From Clostridiales bacterium (GTDB lineage: Bacteria; Bacillota; Clostridia; Peptostreptococcales; Anaerovoracaceae), in the NCBI GenBank assembly GCA_012799165.1, contig JAAZLU010000090.1, positions 1 through 11,738 on the forward strand: a stretch of 11,738 nt of DNA, in the 5' to 3' direction. The position numbers were made by a program, and so were the translations under genes. The notes under the pieces were generated by a model. That model was not told where the DNA came from, made no database searches, and worked only from the letters and a program-made list of their open reading frames with translations. Shown here one piece after another: positions 5,619 through 11,738 of this stretch. Every line of letters begins with the position of its first letter. Position 1 is the stretch's first letter.

Positions 5619-5647
5619 ACTATAAGTTTTATGATAGAATATTTCAA
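5619..5647 (-). promoter_or_regulatory. Promoter of the 5497-4598 gene pair
   Basis: The minus strand has TTGAAA (complement of 5642-5647), a 17-base spacer, and TATAGT (complement of 5619-5624); each box matches 5 of 6. Transcription should start near 5612, giving a leader of about 115 bases. Confidence 0.6.
5632..5640 (+). promoter_or_regulatory. Extended -10 promoter of the plus-strand membrane protein
   Basis: TGATAGAAT is an extended -10 with no clear -35. It lies inside the spacer of the minus-strand promoter, so the two polymerases could not bind together. The start would be near 5647, giving a leader of about 100 bases. Confidence 0.4.
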
Positions 5648-5674
5648 GCTGAATTGCCAGCTTTAGGCTTAAAA

Positions 5675-5710
5675 ATACTGCGCAACACTAAAATTATCCA
5701 TCTGCAGTAT
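5675..5710 (+). other. Leader hairpin of the plus-strand membrane protein
   Basis: ATACTGC (5675-5681) and GCAGTAT (5704-5710) form a perfect 7-bp inverted repeat with a 22-base loop, between the predicted promoter and the ribosome binding site. Confidence 0.35.
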
Positions 5711-5748
5711 AAACAATTTATGCATAATACCTACCGGAGGAGGGCCCG

Positions 5749-6432
5749 ATGAACCCCAAACTCGAAAAACAAAGCAAGCCAGTCATGGCCTTTATACTTA
5801 TTGCAGGCACCGTCGCCATGGAAGTGGTAATGCTCTTCAAAGAATTTATCGCAGGGCTACGAAACTCTTCGCAGGCCATCATAATAGAGTTGATCGCTCT
5901 TGCGATAATAGCGGCATTCGCCATATATTTAACCTTCTCCAAGGGGCTGGACAGCAAACTGAAGCTGGCCGTAGCAGGAATACTCTTTGCCATTTATATA
6001 TACTGGAGTGTTGTAAACTTTGAAATCTTCTACCCCATGTTTGCTGCAAATTTCAAAGGCTATTATGCGAAATATTACGGAATGGCTGTGCAAAGCGGTA
6101 AACTCTTCGTTATCGCCCTGGGAATGATAGCCGCAATCCCCACCGTGCCTCAATTGCAGGCAGAAGATTACATACGAGGAACGGAAAGCCTAATTAAAAG
6201 AACTCAGGAAGAACGGGCTGCCCGCTTTACGGAAGAAGCGGCAAAAACATCGACGGCATCCATCGAGACACAAACCGAGGCAGATGCCGCTCGCACCCTC
6301 GAGCGCCTGAAAGCCTCTTTAGGCGAAGAGGAGTTCGAACGCCTTCTGGCGGATATAGCCGCAAAAGACAAGCTCAAAGAAGAAGCAGCGAACAAACCCG
6401 ATACCTATTCTGTAAACGCAGACGAAAGCTAA
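5749..6432 (+). CDS. Four-helix membrane protein with charged C-terminal tail, unknown function
   Basis: I do not recognise the family of this 227-residue protein. Hydrophobic helices fall at about residues 13-30, 43-63, 72-92 and 117-135. From residue 137 onward the chain is soluble and highly charged (many Glu, Lys and Ala) and is likely helical or coiled-coil, with LERLKASLGEEEFERLLADI at 184-203. With an even number of helices, both ends should lie on the same side, probably the cytoplasm. The start is well supported by GGAGGAGG 6 bases before the ATG. It is monocistronic, has its own promoter overlapping the divergent one, and ends in a strong terminator shared with the convergent operon. 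Confidence 0.75.
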   Translation: MNPKLEKQSKPVMAFILIAGTVAMEVVMLFKEFIAGLRNSSQAIIIELIALAIIAAFAIYLTFSKGLDSKLKLAVAGILFAIYIYWSVVNFEIFYPMFAANFKGYYAKYYGMAVQSGKLFVIALGMIAAIPTVPQLQAEDYIRGTESLIKRTQEERAARFTEEAAKTSTASIETQTEADAARTLERLKASLGEEEFERLLADIAAKDKLKEEAANKPDTYSVNADES

Positions 6433-6458
6433 CTCCCAACCGGGATATTAAACTAAGT

Positions 6459-6492
6459 AATAAGGGTTGAAATATTCAACCCTTATTTTTTT
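6459..6492. terminator. Bidirectional rho-independent terminator between convergent genes
   Basis: A perfect 13-bp stem (6459-6471 with 6475-6487, AATAAGGGTTGAA against TTCAACCCTTATT) with a 3-base ATA loop is followed by a T-run on the plus strand. On the minus strand the tail is T-rich but interrupted (TTATTACTTAGTTT). The stem contains the last codons and stop of the minus-strand gene, so terminator and coding sequence overlap. Confidence 0.9.
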
Positions 6493-6805
6493 CGTCTCCC
6501 GCTCCGTCGCCGGCCTCACCCTCGGCATTTTCGCTCTGCACGCTTTTACCTCTTTCCAGCCTGTACCACGATATGGCCAGCGCAACAATCGCCACTATAT
6601 TGGCAAATATCATAGTGCTTCCGGCATCCAGCTCTAGCTGCCTGAATATATTCAGGATAACAACTATTATGCCTATTATATAAATAGCCCTATTTATATT
6701 CTTGGGGACCTTTTTTCCTTTATAAGTCATATAAAACGAGACCCCGAAAAGAATCGCTATAATGGCAAGTCCTATAAAAAGCACTGTCAATGATATTTTC
6801 GGCAT
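6476..6805 (-). CDS. Small three-helix membrane protein, unknown function
   Basis: This 109-residue protein has three hydrophobic helices (about residues 5-27, 38-54 and 63-81) and an acidic, glycine-rich, probably disordered tail (90-109). I recognise no family. AGGAG lies 6 bases before the ATG. It starts 18 bases after the NFU gene, so the two are surely co-transcribed. The final codons (KNKG-stop) are read from inside the terminator stem. A link to Fe-S metabolism or to the 4-hydroxybutyrate genes rests only on position. Confidence 0.75.
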   Translation of the reverse strand: MPKISLTVLFIGLAIIAILFGVSFYMTYKGKKVPKNINRAIYIIGIIVVILNIFRQLELDAGSTMIFANIVAIVALAISWYRLERGKSVQSENAEGEAGDGAGDEKNKG

Positions 6806-6823
6806 ATTTGCTCCTCTCCAGCC

Positions 6824-7144
6824 TTATTTGCCCCTCGAAGCCAATATTCTCTTAGCTTCATACCACAACTCATCGCTTATCCCGGCATCCATCACGACCC
6901 TCTCCACTTCATCCGGGAATTCGTTAAGAATTACGGGTTCTATGAATTCCTCCATGGTGAGCATCGCGGACGGACATGCACTGCATTGACCGAGCAACTT
7001 TAAGCGCAGGACCTTGTCTTCCAAGGCCAAGAGCTCTACATCTCCTCCGTGAGATGCCAGCGCAGGGCGTATAAACTCGTCCAAACATTTCTCTATCGAA
7101 TCGATAAGCATCTTCCCCTCGTCAGAGTTCTTGCTTTCAATCAT
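6824..7144 (-). CDS. NifU C-terminal domain (NFU-type) Fe-S cluster carrier
   Basis: NFU proteins hold and pass on [4Fe-4S] clusters to target enzymes. The 106-residue protein is essentially a single NifU C-domain: RPALASHGGDVELL (26-39), then LKLLGQCSACPSA (48-60) with the cluster-binding Cys54-x2-Cys57, then a helix. A TTG two codons upstream is open, but AGGAG is 7 bases before the ATG used here and only about 2 bases from the TTG, so the ATG is preferred. It follows abfD by 76 bases and precedes a small membrane protein by 18. Since AbfD needs a [4Fe-4S] cluster, dedicated cluster delivery is a reasonable inference, though NFU proteins are also general carriers. Confidence 0.92.
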   Translation of the reverse strand: MIESKNSDEGKMLIDSIEKCLDEFIRPALASHGGDVELLALEDKVLRLKLLGQCSACPSAMLTMEEFIEPVILNEFPDEVERVVMDAGISDELWYEAKRILASRGK

Positions 7145-7161
7145 ATCCAAGCTCCTAAATA

Positions 7162-7192
7162 GCTCCGCCCCGGCATATAGCTAGAGCGGAGC
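7162..7192 (-). other. Stem-loop between abfD and the NFU gene
   Basis: GCTCCGC (7162-7168) and GCGGAGC (7186-7192) form a perfect 7-bp stem. On the minus strand it is followed by TATTTAG, a poor T-tract, and it sits just before the NFU ribosome binding site. It could be a partial terminator or a processing/stability element that sets the NFU:AbfD ratio. Confidence 0.45.
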
Positions 7193-7220
7193 CTTTTCTT
7201 TAAAATATTTCTTCTATGTC

Positions 7221-8672
7221 CTATTCTTCTATATGGGCAATCTTCTTTGCGAGCTTCTTCTTCTGCTCGAGGTTGCCCTGACGGGATATCATAATTCTCT
7301 GAGCCTGGGGCGAACCTGCACCATGCATGGACTCGGTCCTGTAGCCGACCGCGGCCGTTCCGAGGGTGAGGTTCTCTATGAGCCTCAAAACCTTAAGACG
7401 ATTCTCGGTCGATACGGAATCTATGCCCTTGAGATATTTCTCGACATAGGGTCCCGCAACCGGATGACGCAGATCCTTTTCGGACGGTGCCGTAACCATG
7501 AGGCCTCCGGCAAGATCCTCCGCAAGGCGGGCAATCTCGTACGGGAAGCGAGTTACATTCTGCTTGCACACATTGGCCAAAAGCAGGTCTATTATATAGT
7601 TGCCGCTCTCCGTCTTATAACCTTCCGCCGAGCAGGCGATTCCGCAGGAATACAGAGTCTCGTTGAGATGGATCATCTCGATTAGCTTATCCCTTACGTG
7701 GCTCGCTCTGGGAACACCGTTGTAATCCGCTGCAAGAGCCGCCGCGCCGATTAAGACGTCGCCCACTCCGACCTTGCATCCGCCGTAGCTCTGACGGTGG
7801 TATCCGGCGAATCTCTCTACGAGCATACCCGCAAATTCCGTCTCTCCGGCGAGGAAGATTCTCTCGTTGGGAACGAACACATCGTCGAATACTGTAAGAG
7901 CTTCGACTCCGCCGAATTCGGGATTTCCGACATCCAGCTTACCGCCTTCGAGTTTTCTGGTATCGCAGCTCTGGCGGCCAATTATCATCAGCAGGCCCGG
8001 AGCATCGATCGGTACGGCAAAGCTGACCGCGTAATCCTTATCCTCTTCTCTCATGGCTATGGTGGGCATCACCAGAACCTCGTGAGAGTTGCAGATGCCG
8101 GTCTGGTGCGCCTTTGCTCCGCGCACGACGATTCCGTCGGGTCTGCGCTCAACGATGCGAAGATACATGTCCGGATCGCTCTGCTGGGACGGAGAAAGGC
8201 CTCTGTCGCCCTTCGGGTCGGTCATAGCGCCGTCGACGGTCCAGTCGTTTTCCTCGACGAGCTTCATGTACTCGACGAAATTCTTATGGTAGGATGTGCC
8301 GTATTTCTTGTCCGTCTCGTAAGTCGTGCTGAATACGGCGTTGAATGCATCCATTCCCACGCAGCGCTGGAAGCACGAGGCTGTAGCCTGGCCCATGAGC
8401 CTCTGCATCTTAACCTTCTTTATGAGGTCTTCGGTGCTCTGATGGATGTGGCAGAATCTATTAATCTTATTTCCTGTTATGGAGCTCTTAACCGTCATGA
8501 GATCCTCGTACTCCGGCTTCTGAGCAAGATCGTAGGTCATCCTCACCGAATTGAGCGAAGGACGAAGTATGGGATTGTTCACGGGGCTATCGATCTTCTC
8601 GCCCATGATATATATCTCCATCTTGATCTTCGCAATACTTTCAATATATTGTTCACCTGTCATTAGTGCCAT
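7221..8672 (-). CDS. abfD: 4-hydroxybutyryl-CoA dehydratase / vinylacetyl-CoA delta-isomerase
   Basis: The enzyme dehydrates 4-hydroxybutyryl-CoA to crotonyl-CoA by a ketyl-radical route using FAD and one [4Fe-4S] cluster; it is a cytosolic homotetramer. The 483-residue protein matches the Clostridium aminobutyricum enzyme. Cluster ligands are Cys100 and Cys104 (ASCFQRC), His292 and Cys299 (YHRQSYGGCK); Tyr296 and Lys300 fall at the known active-site numbers. Thr191 (HQTGICNSHE), Glu257 (GGVEAL) and the C-terminal TESMHGAGSPQAQ (446-458) are also present. All key residues are intact, so it should be active as a dehydratase and not as a flavin hydroxylase relative. AGGAGGG lies 8 bases before the ATG; a second ATG three codons in is less well placed. 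It follows 4hbD after a 138-base structured gap. Confidence 0.96.
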   Translation of the reverse strand: MALMTGEQYIESIAKIKMEIYIMGEKIDSPVNNPILRPSLNSVRMTYDLAQKPEYEDLMTVKSSITGNKINRFCHIHQSTEDLIKKVKMQRLMGQATASCFQRCVGMDAFNAVFSTTYETDKKYGTSYHKNFVEYMKLVEENDWTVDGAMTDPKGDRGLSPSQQSDPDMYLRIVERRPDGIVVRGAKAHQTGICNSHEVLVMPTIAMREEDKDYAVSFAVPIDAPGLLMIIGRQSCDTRKLEGGKLDVGNPEFGGVEALTVFDDVFVPNERIFLAGETEFAGMLVERFAGYHRQSYGGCKVGVGDVLIGAAALAADYNGVPRASHVRDKLIEMIHLNETLYSCGIACSAEGYKTESGNYIIDLLLANVCKQNVTRFPYEIARLAEDLAGGLMVTAPSEKDLRHPVAGPYVEKYLKGIDSVSTENRLKVLRLIENLTLGTAAVGYRTESMHGAGSPQAQRIMISRQGNLEQKKKLAKKIAHIEE

Positions 8673-8690
8673 TGTCTATCCCTCCTAACA

Positions 8691-8716
8691 TGTCGGTCGA
8701 AATGTACACACCGACA
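8691..8716 (-). promoter_or_regulatory. Hairpin next to the abfD ribosome binding site
   Basis: TGTCGGT (8691-8697) and ACCGACA (8710-8716) form a perfect 7-bp stem over 12 bases. In the minus-strand mRNA it ends about 4 bases before the abfD Shine-Dalgarno, so it could affect ribosome access. Confidence 0.5.
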
Positions 8717-8729
8717 CACGAATCGATCT

Positions 8730-8797
8730 GTACCGCCTCGCACCACACTTCGCTTAAGCTCTTTCTAAAGCCCGGGGAAGATGTGGTGCAACGGTAC
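8730..8797 (-). promoter_or_regulatory. Long stem-loop in the 4hbD-abfD intercistronic region
   Basis: Three paired blocks stack in order: GTACCG/CGGTAC (8730-8735 with 8792-8797), GCACCACA/TGTGGTGC (8740-8747 with 8782-8789), and CTTC/GAAG (8748-8751 with 8777-8780, one bulged A). That makes 18 pairs, with a small CCTC/AA internal loop. It begins 13 bases after the 4hbD stop. No T-run follows on the minus strand, so it is not a simple terminator for the operon; on the plus strand a TTTTT follows. mRNA stabilisation, processing or regulation of abfD are possible roles. Confidence 0.6.
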
Positions 8798-8810
8798 GGT
8801 TTTTCCGATA

Positions 8811-9929
8811 TTAATAAAGTTTTTTGTAAATTTCGACGACCTTATCCCTGTTCAGCTCGACGAAGTTGTTCGCCATGAGCCTTCCCTGATTGGCCATGAC
8901 CGAGTCCGCAAAGAGCTCAATCTCCTCTTCCTTCATGCCGTACTCTCTGAGCGGCTTCTTCTGAACGAGATTGTTGAGAAGCTTCTCCAGCTCCACATAG
9001 ACCGTCTCGGGCGTGCAGCCTAAAATATCAGCCATAAATTTGTTGAGCTTGGCTATCTCGCCGTCCTGCTTAACTTCCATGTAGCTGAACATTACACCCG
9101 TGAACATCGCGTAGTTGGCTTCGCCGTGCGCCACATGATATGTAGCGCCGAGCGGATAGCTCAAAGCATGAACCGCCGCGCATCCGGCGTTGCCGAAGGA
9201 TATCCCGGCATAGGTGCTCGCGACGAGGAAATCCTCGATGAGGGGACCCAGTGCCTCCGGTCCGTCCTTTGCGATCTTCATGTATCCGGGGAGTATCATC
9301 TCTATCGCCTTGTAACCGAACATGCGGGTTGCCTCGCTGGCCTTGGGCGAAAGTATGGACTCCACCGAGTGCACCAGGGCATCGATGCTGCTGGTTGCGA
9401 AGACTCCGAAGGGTATATCCTGCAGTAATTCGGGTACCAGGACCGCATAATCCGCAAACAGCTCGGGACCCGCCAGACCCTTCTTTGTGTTCTGCTTGGT
9501 AAGGGCCAATATCGAAATGTTGGTTACCTCGCTGCCGGTACCGCAGGTCGTGGGCACGAGTATCAGCTCTTTGTCCTTTTCAATCTTTATACTTCCATCA
9601 TACAAACCTGCTACGGGAACCGTCTCCTTGATTGCAAACAGCTTGGCAATGTCCAAAACTCCGCCGCCGCCTATGGCGACAACTCTCTTGTGCAAACCCA
9701 TCTTGGCGATATCTTCGTACATCGCTTCTACCATGATGTCCGTGGGCTCTCCCGCGCCGTAATCCCTCTTGAAGATTACATCGCAACCCAAGTTCATCGG
9801 GGCCAAAAATGTTTCGTAGACAGACTTGCTTGTTACGAGAAGATCTCCCTTGCCGACCTTGAACTCTTCGACGAAGTCTTTGCACGAGGCAAACTTATAA
9901 AGTTCAGGTTCTATTGATAATAGACGCAT
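8811..9929 (-). CDS. 4hbD: NAD-dependent 4-hydroxybutyrate dehydrogenase (iron-type alcohol dehydrogenase)
   Basis: The enzyme reversibly reduces succinate semialdehyde to 4-hydroxybutyrate. The 372-residue protein is about the length of C. kluyveri 4hbD and resembles it throughout, including FKVGKGD near the start, VPTTCGTGSEVTN (125-137) and KPLREYGMKEEEIE near the end. The group III alcohol-dehydrogenase metal ligands are Asp183 and His187 (SIDALVH), His254 (AVHALSYP) and His268 (YHVAHGEAN). The nucleotide loop is AIGGGGVLD (85-93). The start MRLLSIEPELYKF is used because AGGAGG is 7 bases upstream; an ATG two codons earlier is too close to that site. It follows a permease and precedes abfD on the same strand, so it supplies the acid that becomes AbfD's substrate after CoA activation. 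Confidence 0.95.
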   Translation of the reverse strand: MRLLSIEPELYKFASCKDFVEEFKVGKGDLLVTSKSVYETFLAPMNLGCDVIFKRDYGAGEPTDIMVEAMYEDIAKMGLHKRVVAIGGGGVLDIAKLFAIKETVPVAGLYDGSIKIEKDKELILVPTTCGTGSEVTNISILALTKQNTKKGLAGPELFADYAVLVPELLQDIPFGVFATSSIDALVHSVESILSPKASEATRMFGYKAIEMILPGYMKIAKDGPEALGPLIEDFLVASTYAGISFGNAGCAAVHALSYPLGATYHVAHGEANYAMFTGVMFSYMEVKQDGEIAKLNKFMADILGCTPETVYVELEKLLNNLVQKKPLREYGMKEEEIELFADSVMANQGRLMANNFVELNRDKVVEIYKKLY

Positions 9930-9955
9930 ATGCATTCCTCCTCTCTTGCATGCAC

Positions 9956-9984
9956 TTTATACACTCCATGCGCTCGCTTGCGCA
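9956..9984 (-). promoter_or_regulatory. Possible promoter and dyad upstream of 4hbD
   Basis: The minus strand has TATAAA (complement of 9956-9961) about 27 bases before the 4hbD ATG, without a good -35. Just upstream lies the dyad TGCGC-N6-GCGCA (9969-9984), in the spacer position, where a regulator could act. 4hbD may therefore have its own promoter besides read-through from the permease. Confidence 0.25.
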
Positions 9985-10006
9985 CAGGCGACTTGTTGAC
10001 ACGATA

Positions 10007-10040
10007 CGGGGCTCTGAAGTTTTAACCTCTCAAAGCCCCG
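10007..10040 (-). terminator. GC-rich stem-loop downstream of the permease
   Basis: CGGGGCTCTGA (10007-10017) and TCAAAGCCCCG (10030-10040) form an 11-pair stem with a 12-base loop. The only imperfect pair is G-U in minus-strand RNA, which suggests it works in the permease transcript. No T-tract follows, so termination would be weak. An attenuating or stabilising hairpin before 4hbD is equally possible. Confidence 0.4.
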
Positions 10041-10049
10041 TTCTCTGTC

Positions 10050-10119
10050 TTTGCAATTAAATGCAAATCGAATTTGTCTTCACGGCGCTCTCTGCAAACG
10101 CAGACGATATCGCTGCGCC
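10050..10119 (-). other. Inverted repeats in the permease 3' region
   Basis: The stretch holds TTTGCA-N6-TGCAAA (10050-10067), a perfect 6-bp dyad. It also holds a composite fold: GGCGC (10084-10088) pairs with GCGCC (10115-10119), enclosing TCTGC/GCAGA (10091-10104) and the palindrome CGATATCG. It begins about 30 bases after the permease stop and would be transcribed with the operon. Confidence 0.4.
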
Positions 10120-10149
10120 TTATAAAACATTGTGTCCGTAGCGTTTTTA

Positions 10150-11625
10150 TTAAGCAGCTTCGACCTTCTTCTTACCGAATACGTCTCCTGCCTCAATGAG
10201 CAGCCAGAGGACGATACCTGCAAGCAGTCCCCAACCGGGGCTCTTGACGCAGAGAACCGAAGCCATTACGCAGGCGATACCTCTCTCGTTCGCGGTGTTG
10301 CACATCCTCATTCCGATGTTGCCGCAGGCGAATGCCTGAACGGCCATCGTGATTCCGAAGAATATCGCAAACGCCGGTCTTATGAGGGTTACCACGGGCA
10401 GTATGAGTACGGAGATAACCGTAGCTGCACGGAATGTGCACACGCCGCCCCAGTAGGTGCGCATGGTCTTGTATCCCCTCTTGTAGCGCTCGGTTATGGT
10501 CAGAAGTCCGGAAGCCCAGAGCGGACCGCACATCGGTACCCAGGGTGCGAACAGCGACATGATGGCGTTACGCAGGAAGCTCACCAGGTTGGAACGGCCG
10601 GCATCGAAGATGACGGTCTCGTCCGGTCTGGTGGCCGTCGCATCAGATACCAACTCACTTGCAAGCACGAAGTCGGAGAACGCTATGATGTAGACCGTCA
10701 GAGCCATCGGCAGAGCCGAAATGAAGAAACTCGCATCCGGGAAGCCTATACCGAAGATGGTAAAGCGCTCCATTACGAATCCGAGGTTAAAGGGCGTAAT
10801 GCCCCACTGAATTGTAGGCAGCGGTATCTCCTTGAAGATAATCGGAGCCAAAATGATAGAAAATACCTGAGCCGGAACTATTCCCTGATTCCTTACGGTG
10901 CCCCAGAATCTGCTCTTCTTTGCAAGCTTGGCAAAAGAGGTGTTGAACAGGAAGAAGTAGGACATGAGGACTGCAACCAAAACAGTCCAAGGGGCCTTCG
11001 GCATGCGAGCGTTTATGACGTTGATTCCGGCTGTTACACCTGCGCCCAAAACTATGCCCGCCTTTATCGAATTGGGTATGTTCTCGATGAGCTTTCTTCC
11101 AATTCCGGTTACACCCATCACCAGGAAGAAAAGAGCGACCAGCATCTGCAGCGCGATGTGCGCATGGACTCTGGATACATCTCCGGTCGCAAAGTTCGGA
11201 ACCGGCCACTGGCTGAGATAGCTGATGGTCAACGGCAGCGAGGGAGTAATCCAGCCGGGTACTACCGGGTCTCCGAGGAGAGACGGGAGGTAGTAGCAAC
11301 ATGCATTCATAATTCCGAATGTAAGGGACATGAGGAATGTACCGTTCTCGCTGAGGCCGAATGCGGCCTGGTTTACGGGATCGTCGAGACCGAAGACGGT
11401 CATCGTCGTAGCGGTACCTGCTCCGAGGCATGCTACTCCGAGGAACATCGCGGCGAAGAATTCTGTCCACTGCCACTCGTGGTGTATAAGCGGCAGGCGG
11501 ATCATGAACGGGCCGACCTTGATTCCGGGCTGCTCTGCACCGTATTCGCGCTTCTTCAGGGGGAAGCGCTCGGTCATAAAGCCTTCGGGAATCTGGGCCG
11601 CAACCTCTTTCTTGTTTTCGTTCAT
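10150..11625 (-). CDS. Multi-pass permease, NCS2/SLC23-like, substrate unknown
   Basis: This 491-residue integral membrane protein has roughly 12 hydrophobic segments (for example residues 55-78, 94-117, 155-175, 185-203, 212-230, 247-264, 299-322, 355-375, 399-416, 418-436 and 450-480). IPNSIKAGIVLGAGV (183-197) resembles the conserved segment of nucleobase/ascorbate (NCS2) carriers. LTVYIIAFSDFVLASELVSD (309-328) resembles their eighth helix but with Asp where an acidic Glu is usual. The cytoplasmic N-terminus is long (about 50 residues). It may belong to one of the uncharacterised NCS2-like (DUF) families. As first gene before 4hbD and abfD, import of a C4 substrate such as GABA, 4-hydroxybutyrate or succinate is a context-based guess. 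AAGGAGG lies about 9 bases before the ATG. Confidence 0.78.
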   Translation of the reverse strand: MNENKKEVAAQIPEGFMTERFPLKKREYGAEQPGIKVGPFMIRLPLIHHEWQWTEFFAAMFLGVACLGAGTATTMTVFGLDDPVNQAAFGLSENGTFLMSLTFGIMNACCYYLPSLLGDPVVPGWITPSLPLTISYLSQWPVPNFATGDVSRVHAHIALQMLVALFFLVMGVTGIGRKLIENIPNSIKAGIVLGAGVTAGINVINARMPKAPWTVLVAVLMSYFFLFNTSFAKLAKKSRFWGTVRNQGIVPAQVFSIILAPIIFKEIPLPTIQWGITPFNLGFVMERFTIFGIGFPDASFFISALPMALTVYIIAFSDFVLASELVSDATATRPDETVIFDAGRSNLVSFLRNAIMSLFAPWVPMCGPLWASGLLTITERYKRGYKTMRTYWGGVCTFRAATVISVLILPVVTLIRPAFAIFFGITMAVQAFACGNIGMRMCNTANERGIACVMASVLCVKSPGWGLLAGIVLWLLIEAGDVFGKKKVEAA

Positions 11626-11738
11626 AGTATGAACCTCCTTAAAAAATAAAGATAAGTAAATAAAATAAAGTAAAACTATATAAGCACAGTGTGACTGCGC
11701 GAAAACTTACGCCGCTACACCACGGACACCAATTTTAC
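11626..11738 (-). promoter_or_regulatory. Permease upstream region with possible -10
   Basis: The minus strand has overlapping TATATA and TATAGT (complement of 11675-11682) about 50 bases before the ATG, followed by a very T-rich leader. A CAGT-CAC-ACTG dyad (11686-11696) lies just upstream. No clear -35 is seen, and the window ends before the whole regulatory region is visible. Confidence 0.3.

Noticed and set aside
7797..8666. 289-codon plus-strand frame opposite abfD
   Set aside because: abfD on the minus strand has every catalytic residue intact; the antisense frame shows no family features.
9996..10001. TTGACA on the plus strand, upstream of a possible TTTTAA
   Set aside because: There is no plus-strand gene downstream for more than 1.5 kb and the -10 is poor.
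10049..10060. CTTTGCAATTAA, which also occurs at 3382-3393, each time between a hairpin and a minus-strand gene end
   Set aside because: A 12-base match is expected several times by chance in a window of this size, and the flanks differ.
10132..11649. 505-codon plus-strand frame opposite the permease
   Set aside because: It is the antisense of a clear multi-pass membrane protein, has a hydrophilic low-logic sequence and lacks a ribosome binding site; long antisense frames are common opposite such genes.

Overview
The window reads as a chromosomal segment of an anaerobic Firmicute of the class Clostridia. Three things point that way: the ribosomal/secretion cluster order rpmG-secE-nusG, strong AGGAGG-type ribosome binding sites with some TTG and GTG starts, and a 4-hydroxybutyrate fermentation module whose enzymes look like those of Clostridium kluyveri and C. 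aminobutyricum. The exact taxon cannot be read from the sequence. I see no mobile element, CRISPR array, rRNA or tRNA.

Layout. (1) Positions 1-570: a minus-strand translation/secretion operon rpmG > secE > nusG (nusG runs off the left edge), with a near-consensus promoter and a structured leader. (2) 620-2017: D-aminoacyl-tRNA deacylase (dtd, minus, with terminator) divergent from a zinc-dependent phospholipase C-like protein (plus, TTG start, terminator). (3) 2077-4330: two minus-strand genes with separate promoters, a UgtP/MGDG-synthase-type glycosyltransferase and an alpha/beta hydrolase separated by a strong terminator. (4) 4330-4597: a gene-poor stretch with several inverted repeats. (5) 4598-6432: a minus-strand pair (membrane-anchored unknown, then a small four-cysteine CGGCNPRYDR protein) divergent from a plus-strand membrane protein of unknown function; the two promoters overlap. 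(6) 6459-11738: a minus-strand run of permease > 4-hydroxybutyrate dehydrogenase > 4-hydroxybutyryl-CoA dehydratase (AbfD) > NifU-C-domain (NFU) protein > small membrane protein. It ends at a perfect 13-bp hairpin shared with the convergent plus-strand gene.

How the last block fits together. 4HbD interconverts succinate semialdehyde and 4-hydroxybutyrate. AbfD dehydrates 4-hydroxybutyryl-CoA to crotonyl-CoA, the entry to butyrate formation. The CoA-transferase needed between them is not in the window. AbfD is a [4Fe-4S]/FAD enzyme, and an NFU-type Fe-S carrier directly follows it. The permease in front is NCS2/SLC23-like in its motifs but has no clear substrate; a C4 substrate such as GABA, 4-hydroxybutyrate or succinate is a guess from context. 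The gaps inside this block hold sizeable RNA-like stem-loops.

The best candidates for something undescribed are the structured abfD leader, the permease, the four-cysteine protein with its membrane partner, and the overlapping divergent promoter between two unknown membrane proteins. None amounts to a demonstrated new system.
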